A DNA stretch of 24,895 nt from Conoideocrella luteorostrata (Eukaryota > Ascomycota > Sordariomycetes > Hypocreales > Clavicipitaceae): assembly GCA_032433595.1 (NCBI GenBank), contig JASWJB010000475.1:1-24895 (forward strand), written 5' to 3'. The notes below the pieces were generated by a model, which was not told where the DNA came from, did no database searches, and worked only from the letters and a program-made list of their open reading frames with translations. A program made the position numbers and the translations under genes. This document shows, piece by piece, positions 19,749 to 24,895 of the stretch; position 1 is the stretch's first letter; each line of letters opens with the position of its first letter.

Positions 19749-20158
19749 AATTATTGACCAGATATCAACTGTAAAGAGAGGTCTAATTCCTCGTAAAATT
19801 AGATAGAAGGAAAATTCTACGATATCACCAAGTCTAAAATTTTTAGATACGCCGGGAATTTCCCTGCGGAATTCTCCGTTGACCGCAGGGTTTTTCGTGA
19901 CACCATGGGTAATTCTTGACAATACTTCTTTCTTATTATAAACCGGACCACTAATTCTTGTATGAGTAGCTTACCGATGCAGCTATAAAAAGTGGAAGCT
20001 AGATATATTAAGTGTACCTGCATAATTAAGAGCCTAAATAGGACAGGCTTAATGAGCCATGATTACTAGAACTTATTGCAACCCAATAGAAGCCTCGTAC
20101 AATACAATAGAGATCATACAATCTTTCAAACGATTTGAAAATTATATTAGCATGTATT
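19749..20158. other. AT-rich spacer between LTRs
   Basis: No gene is present. The spacer contains the third copy of the AGAGAGGTCTAATTCCTCG motif (19775-19793), seen also near 1448 and 4211. It may be decayed repeat sequence. Confidence 0.35.
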
Positions 20159-20461
20159 TGTTGCGTTATGTGCCTTCATTAGTGAGGGAAGGAGCAATTT
20201 GGCAACAGTGGAAATAGGCAGAATAGATAGATTTGAGAGTGCAAGCAGTGATGTTGATAGATGATGTTCTGAATTTAAATAATACCCTCTGACGGGCATC
20301 GTGACCCTTCTTTATAGACTTTCAGCGACCGGGAAATTCCCTGGAACTCAGTTGCTTCAGGCCTATATTCCTTGGCATCGTGCCACCTTCTTCCACTATC
20401 GTACGAACCTAGCTAATACGAGGCATCGGGACCTTCCGAAGGTGCCACTCTAATCTCAACA
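20159..20461 (-). mobile_element. Solo LTR, family B, copy 4
   Basis: In the plus direction the 303 bp read TGTTGCGTTATGTGCC...CTCTAATCTCAACA, the inverse of the copy at 13969-14295. Shared blocks include GGCATCGTGCCACCTTCTTC, CGTACGAA and CTAATACGAGGC. The flanks GTATT and ATTTC do not match. Confidence 0.75.
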
Positions 20462-20559
20462 ATTTCAATGAAACTTCGAAATCCTGAAGGCTAGCGCTCC
20501 GCAGAGCACTGACATAAACACTTCAAGCCCACGGTGGCAGTGGGCGGGAGGCGTCAACT

Positions 20560-21128
20560 TGTTGCGTTATCTGCCTTTACATAGGTCAAAGGAAGCAATT
20601 TGCAACAGTGGCAATCGGCAGGTATAGTGGGATTCAATTGAATGGACTTGATGAAGAGACTGAACAGTGATGAACTTGTTGGATTACACGGGTGTGTGTG
20701 TGGGTGGATGTGTGGATACACGGGCTGAGCAAGGAAGGTTACGTGGCCTCTGGGCCTAAGGCAGGAATTCAGGACGGAAGTGTCTCAGATTATGGGGTAT
20801 TTATAGGGGTATTTGGACGAGGCCGTCAGACGGGGGATTCTGCATCCATCATCTCAGTAACACAGCTCTTCCCATCAATGCAATCATCGTTGAACTTCTC
20901 CTATCAATTCCAACAGAACTCTGACGATGATAATTCTGATCCCTCTTCTGAGGAGCTGAGGATCAATGTAATCCTCCTATATCAGCCTTCAGCAGCCGGA
21001 AAATTTCTTTGAATTTTAGTGGCTTTAGGCCTACGTTCCTTGGCATCGTGCTACCTTCTTCCACTATCGTACGAATCTAGTTAATACGAGGCTCGGTCAT
21101 TTCCGAAGGAGCCACTCTAATCTCAGCA
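20560..21128 (-). mobile_element. LTR, family B, copy 5, interrupted by a family A LTR
   Basis: The start TGTTGCGTTATCTGCC and the end CTCTAATCTCAGCA (mutated from CAACA) match the copy at 20159. Removing the family A insertion and one target copy leaves about 325 bp, the expected length. It is in the same orientation as the copy 98 bp upstream. The outer flanks CAACT and CCGCA do not match. Confidence 0.75.
20677..20915 (+). mobile_element. Solo LTR, family A, copy 3, nested, with perfect target duplication
   Basis: The 239 bp run from TGTTGGATTACACG to TTCCAACA and are flanked on both sides by GAACT (20672-20676 and 20916-20920). The insertion site lies inside the family B LTR at 20560-21128, so this family A event is the younger one. 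Confidence 0.9.
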
Positions 21129-21527
21129 CCGCAAGGGGCTTGCACGAAGCATTAGGTAAACCAAAGTATTCAATTCATCTAGTGTCCGTCTAAGAAGAAG
21201 AAGGGAAGAAGAGAGGGACAGATCTGATGAGGCTATGTAAAGGGGGGAGCTTACCTGGGGGGGTGTGTGAGTAATCAAGTGCTTGACGGGGTATTCCAAC
21301 GTCGTACGATACACCATCCTATTAAAAGTGTCTGAGTCATGAGGCTTCACCGTCTACCGATAAACATTTTTCAAATATTTCAAGTACTTCAAGTATTGAA
21401 CTAAAAAGTATACCCATCTAAAATTAAAATTCAAAGTTTTAGCCTTAACAACAAACCAACTCCAAAGCGACATCTCACAACCTTCAAAACCTTCTTTTGC
21501 CACATTGTGTTGGCCACTTTTGCTCTA
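21129..21527. other. Upstream region of the subtilase-like gene
   Basis: No gene is present. AT-rich sequence from about 21358, with repeated CAAGTATTT/CAAGTACTT words, probably holds the promoter. I found no clear TATA box at a standard distance. Confidence 0.35.
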
Positions 21528-23200
21528 ATGCTGTCTAAAAGACTTCTAAGTTTGCTCCCGCTCGTAATTAGCGTGATTTCCAAGCAGCAATATTCCCAAG
21601 TGCTTCAGCCACGTAGTAGCAAAGCTATTGATATTGAGGACAAATATATTGTTGTCATAAATCGCCAAAACAGGAACGCTAATGTAGATTCTCTGATTGC
21701 CGGTGCTAATATAAAGCCTGAGCAGCGCTTTTCTGAAGTCTTAGGCGGTTTTGTCGCGAGTTTGACACCAGACCAGAAGAAAAAGCTTGAAGTAGACCCT
21801 GCTGTAAGATTGATATAACCAGCTGCGCCGTCAAGGAAAAAGTTTGGGACTATTAACTCGCGACTAGATAGCATATATCTCGCCAGACATAAAGTTAACC
21901 GTTAGGTCCCTTGTTAGCAATCATGGTAGTATTCGTCCAATTTATGTTGAGGAACCAACAACAATAAGAAAACAGAAGCAAAAAGTGAAGACAAAAAATA
22001 AGGTAACAGTAATATAATATATTACATCTCTTGAAGGAAATTTAAAGTATTGACTAGCCATCAGACAATGAAGCCGGATAAAAATACCTTTGAATCTGGA
22101 AAACTTGGGGCATTTCTGGACGAAAATGGGAACATTGAGATTCGTCCAATTGGTCAAACGAAAACAACTACAACTACAACTACAACTACAACTACATCAT
22201 TTAATTTGAAATTAAAGGGTAGAAATGTTAAGAAGCAGAAAGATGCTCCTTGGGGTCTTGCAAGGATATCCCATCGAAAGCCTCACCACTCGTCATACAT
22301 GTACTTTGAGGAACCTGGAAGAAGTGTATGCGTGTATGCTCTTGACTCAGGGCTTGATGAAAGTCATCCGGTTAGTTTTATTAACCCCCTTTCAAAGTTT
22401 AATAGGTCTAAATAGGTCAACTAGGAATTCTTTGGCCGCGCTGAGTTTATAAAAGACTTTACCAATGAAGGACCATCTGATAATAGAAGTCATGGCACTC
22501 ACGCCGCGGGAATTATTGGATCAACTACATATGGTGTTGCCAAAAAAGCATTTCTCCTAGGCGTAAAGGTTATTAATTTAGATGGCACGGCCTCGGCGTA
22601 AGCAAATCTCTATTAACCTATAAGCAGTAAGAGTTTCTAACCAATATCTTAATTTATAGGTCTAAAATCATTGATGCTATGGATTTTATTGTCAGGGACG
22701 CGGATACTCGCAAATTATGCACCAAAGGCGTGGTTGTGTATACGCCGCTGTACAGCTCGAACTACCAGCCCTTAGTTGACGCTTCCAAAAACATGGTCCA
22801 GCGCGGCATCTTTCTCGTCGCCGCCGCCTCGGATGAAGACGAGCAAGGAGTAACGGAAATTTCCAAGAACTATGACCATGCTTGTGTTGTAGGAGCCACT
22901 ACCAGGTCAGATGAATTGGCTCCTTTCTCCATGTGGAACCAGAGAGTGAATGTTCTTGCGCCGGGTTTTCAAATTCCCAGTACAGTTCCAGATGGTCGTA
23001 CTGCGTTAGGTTCTGGTACGCCACAGGCTGCTGCTCATGTTGCTGGCTTAGGCGCCTATCTCCTTGGCTTAGGCATTTCAAGGCCTGATTCTCTCTGCAA
23101 GCACATTTCCAAGAACTCTTTATACCGGTCTACGAAAAAACGCAAAGAATACTCTGGAGTCCCCAAAAAGATAGTGAATAATGGGTTTAAATATTTCTAA
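21528..23200 (+). CDS. Subtilase-like protein lacking the catalytic serine (putative pseudoprotease), four exons
   Basis: Proposed exons are 21528-21803, 22065-22370, 22425-22597 and 22660-23200, giving 431 residues. Introns 2 and 3 (54 and 62 nt, GTTAGT...CTAG and GTAAGC...ATAG with a CTAAC branch point) are firm. Intron 1 (261 nt, GTAAGA...TCAG) fits in phase but is long and less sure. The domain order is typical: signal peptide (about 1-19), I9-like propeptide (IEDKYIVVINRQ to LTPDQKKKLE), a linker with a Thr11 run, DAPWGLARISH, then the peptidase fold. Catalytic Asp186 (YALDSGLDESHP) and His217 (SHGTHAAG) are kept. The oxyanion AAGN has become AASD (Asp310), and GTSMATPH has become GTPQAAAH, so Pro373 replaces the Ser. 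An intact frame with these losses suggests a non-catalytic secreted protein. It is related in type to the decayed subtilase at 14385 but clearly different in sequence. Confidence 0.75.
22164..22193 (+). repeat. ACAACT hexanucleotide microsatellite in coding exon 2
   Basis: Five copies of ACAACT encode most of a run of eleven Thr in the linker between propeptide and catalytic-like domain. The six-base unit keeps the frame when the copy number changes. Confidence 0.75.
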
Positions 23201-23339
23201 ATTAACCTATATTAGCTGCATGGGCTTTTAGAGTATAACTGTTAGATAATAGAGATGCCGGTGTAGGTTGCATAGGGAGCTGTGCAACAGTATTGATACC
23301 GTTGCGGTCAAAATGCAATGCAATATATTTAATGATCTC

Positions 23340-23468
23340 TGTCTATTTAAGAAGAGGAAAACAAGTTAGGTGGAAGGCTCGATATCGCTATATAAATATC
23401 GCGGCCGAAAGGGGACCACATGACCCCGGTCCGCGCTTCCTATTTTGCTTGACGGCGAGATTCTAACA
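23340..23468 (+). repeat. Dispersed repeat C, copy 2
   Basis: Aligns with 6320-6443: GATATCG, TATATAAATATCG, GACCAC-like and GATTCTAACA blocks occur in the same order. It runs directly into the 74-bp tandem array, whereas copy 1 does not. Confidence 0.55.
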
Positions 23469-23900
23469 CCTTTTAACAAGCTTGTTAACTGACTGGCGAT
23501 ATCTAATGCCTCTTGGAGCCTGTACGTCTTCCGATTTAAGTAAGCCTATTGGTCGCGCTTGTCAGATTGACTTGCGATATTTGATGGCTATACGGCTTCC
23601 GGCAATTGAACCATTTTGACGAGCTCGTCAGCTGACTTGCAATGTCTAGTGCTTCTTGCAGCCTGTACGTTCCGGGAATTGAACCTTTTTGACGAGCTCG
23701 TCAGCTCAACTTGCGATGCCAGATGCCTCTTGCAACGCCTATACGTTCCAAGATTTGAACCTTTTCAGCGAGCTCGTCAGATCGACTTGCGATATCGATA
23801 GCTCTTGCAGCCCGTACGTCTTCCGAGATATAAACCTTTCAACGAGCTCCTTGCAGCCTGTGCGTCTTCCGAGAATTGAGCTCTTTTAACATCTTTGTCA
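23469..23900 (+). repeat. Degenerate tandem array, about 74-bp unit, six to seven copies
   Basis: Each unit carries the same ordered words: CTTTT, GACGAGCTCGTCAG, ACTTGCGAT, a TCTTGCAGCC-like word, TACGTCTTCC and a variable GAATTGAAC-like end. Two units contain the 14-bp perfect palindrome TGACGAGCTCGTCA. One unit near 23838 is shortened by a deletion. A further related unit occurs at about 24194-24290. Short frames over this array (23616, 23689) are products of the repeat and are not genes. Confidence 0.8.
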
Positions 23901-23921
23901 CAAGTGAGTAGCTATGGAAGC

Positions 23922-24001
23922 GGTTCTCTAAAGCAGTGGTTCTCTAAAGCAGTGGTTCTCTAAAGCAGTGGTTCTCTAAAGCAGTGGTTCTCTAAAGCAG
24001 T
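23922..24001 (+). repeat. Perfect tandem array, 16-bp unit, five copies
   Basis: The unit GGTTCTCTAAAGCAGT is repeated five times without a change, so the array is young or kept uniform. The unit length is not a multiple of three, and no gene spans it. Confidence 0.9.
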
Positions 24002-24097
24002 GGAATTGTCCTTAATCTCTATCTAATTGAAAGGGGGATTTTGACTACTATTTATCTCCGCGGGATGCATCTTCTTCCGGATGTAATTTATCCCATT

Positions 24098-24193
24098 GCT
24101 TCCGGCAATATTGTCTGCTTCCCGCGATGTTGAACGCTTCTGGCGATATTTGAACGCTTCCGGCAGCATTATATGCTTCCTGTGACAATCTTG
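24098..24193 (+). repeat. Degenerate tandem array, 19-20-bp unit, five copies
   Basis: Units begin with GCTTCC/GCTTCT followed by GGCRATATT-like sequence (for example GCTTCTGGCGATATTTGAAC). Units differ by several bases, unlike the neighbouring 16-bp array. Confidence 0.7.
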
Positions 24194-24455
24194 GTTAGAT
24201 TAACTTGCCATATCTGATGCGCTTTGCAGCCGATACGTCTTCTAAGATTTCAGCCTTTCAACAAGCTCGTCAGATTAATAACCTGCGATATCCGGGTTGG
24301 GGCATGTGGCAGTTAGGCAGGGCGTAGAGCATTTATGCCTAATTCCGTTGGAATCCCTGGTAGGCAAAGGTCACGTGGCTACCCTAGAGCGCCTCTTTTA
24401 TACGGCGCGCTCGGGGGCATTCCTCATACTCTTCTTCTCTCTTAGATAGCTACGA
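24194..24455. other. Spacer with one diverged 74-bp unit and a possible promoter
   Basis: A diverged unit of the large array (TTAACTTGCCATATCTGATGC to CAACAAGCTCGTCAG) occupies about 24199-24272. A TTTTATAC core near 24397 and a CT-rich leader precede the ATG at 24456. Confidence 0.4.
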
Positions 24456-24716
24456 ATGAATTCAATACTTTGTTTTACCTATTGCTTCGTGCAAGAACCC
24501 TTTGACGTCAAACCAGAAACCCCTATGCTTTCTACAGAAAGAGCAGAAAATATTTGTAGTGTTGCCCTGTTGGGCGCAACTGGCATGACGTATCAAGTAC
24601 TGAATATTACAGTGTCTTGTTGCATAATCAAGGGAATTAAAGCAGTCTCATATTCGGTGCCGTCCTGGGCAGGTACATCATGGGCTCCATCGGTCGAAGC
24701 TTGGTTAAAATCTTGA
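24456..24716 (+). pseudogene. Possible remnant of an NmrA/SDR-type NAD(P)-binding protein
   Basis: The 86-residue frame contains CSVALLGATGMTYQVLNITV, close to the glycine-rich dinucleotide motif of NmrA-like and atypical short-chain dehydrogenases (VxxLGATGMTGxxVL). The second Gly is replaced by Tyr, and no further strands or catalytic residues follow. About 35 unrelated residues precede the motif, unusual for the family. The frame ends exactly where a 22-bp tandem array begins, so the rest may have been lost. It could also be a chance frame. Confidence 0.3.
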
Positions 24717-24802
24717 GTGACGGGTGATTCACTCTAGAGTGATGGGTGGTTCACTGCAGAGTGATGGGTGATTCACTGCAGAGTGACGGGTGATTCACTG
24801 CA
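24715..24802 (+). repeat. Tandem array, 22-bp unit, four copies
   Basis: Units GAGTGATGGGTGATTCACTGCA differ by one to three bases. GAGTGA and TTCACT make each unit partly palindromic. The first unit overlaps the TGA stop of the preceding frame. Confidence 0.85.
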
Positions 24803-24895
24803 GATGACTAAACAACAATCACTAATATATTCGAGTTTATTCTAGAGGTTCTAGCCCCTGAATTAAAAGATTTTCTTTTACATAAAAAAAAAAAA
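24803..24895. other. Contig end, AT-rich with a terminal A12 run
   Basis: Nothing recognisable. There is no telomeric TTAGGG/CCCTAA repeat. The final twelve A suggest an assembly break. Confidence 0.6.

Noticed and set aside
20159..21128. A full-length LTR retrotransposon with 5' and 3' LTRs
   Set aside because: The two family B LTRs are in the same orientation but only 98 bp apart, with no primer-binding site or coding sequence between and no matching outer duplications.
23616..23889. Two overlapping plus frames of 61 and 66 codons
   Set aside because: They are read from the 74-bp tandem array; their similarity to each other comes from the repeat units.
23922..24001. CRISPR-like array
   Set aside because: Units are adjacent without spacers and the context is a fungal genome; it is a plain tandem repeat.

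Overview
The window looks like a complete short contig (24,895 bp, homopolymer runs at both ends) from a filamentous ascomycete (Pezizomycotina). The evidence is short GT-AG introns of about 54-73 nt with CTAAC-like branch points, small secreted and GPI-anchored proteins, proteinase-K-type subtilase sequences, fungal-specific kinase-like sequences, and many solo LTRs. I cannot assign a genus. All calls come from reading the sequence; no database search was possible.

Left part (1-6.2 kb) is a metabolic region. It holds a secreted polysaccharide lyase with an N-terminal frameshift (101-852), a CENP-V/GFA zinc-fold protein on the minus strand (two exons, 1711-2172), an intronless enolase-superfamily (mandelate racemase/muconate lactonizing) enzyme (2919-4037), and a three-exon medium-chain reductase/alcohol dehydrogenase (5018-6210). 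Together they could form a small catabolic neighbourhood, but no shared pathway is proven.

Centre (6.2-17.9 kb) is gene-poor and rich in LTRs. It holds an 8-cysteine small secreted protein (10636-10956). A divergent pair follows: a broken minus-strand gene with a PD-(D/E)XK-nuclease-like E-x-K motif, into which an LTR has jumped, and a plus-strand kinase-like gene (13160-13807). A decayed proteinase-K-like subtilase (14385-15094) lies between two LTRs of one family. A cryptic small secreted gene or remnant (15751-16296, minus) and a GPI-anchored Ser/Thr-rich surface protein (17457-17862) complete the region.

Right part (17.9-24.9 kb) has a long stretch without recognisable genes, an LTR cluster that includes a nested insertion with a perfect 5-bp target duplication, and a four-exon subtilase (21528-23200). 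That subtilase has an intact reading frame but has lost the catalytic Ser and the oxyanion Asn, so it looks like a pseudoprotease. The end of the contig is a cluster of four unrelated tandem arrays (about 74, 16, 19-20 and 22 bp units) around a degraded NAD-binding-fold ORF.

Two LTR families are present. Family A is about 237 bp with TGTTGGATTACG...CCAACA ends (3 copies). Family B is about 283-330 bp with TGTTGAGA...ACGCAACA ends (5 copies). Both have Ty1/copia-style ends. No internal gag/pol was found, so all appear to be solo LTRs or fragments.
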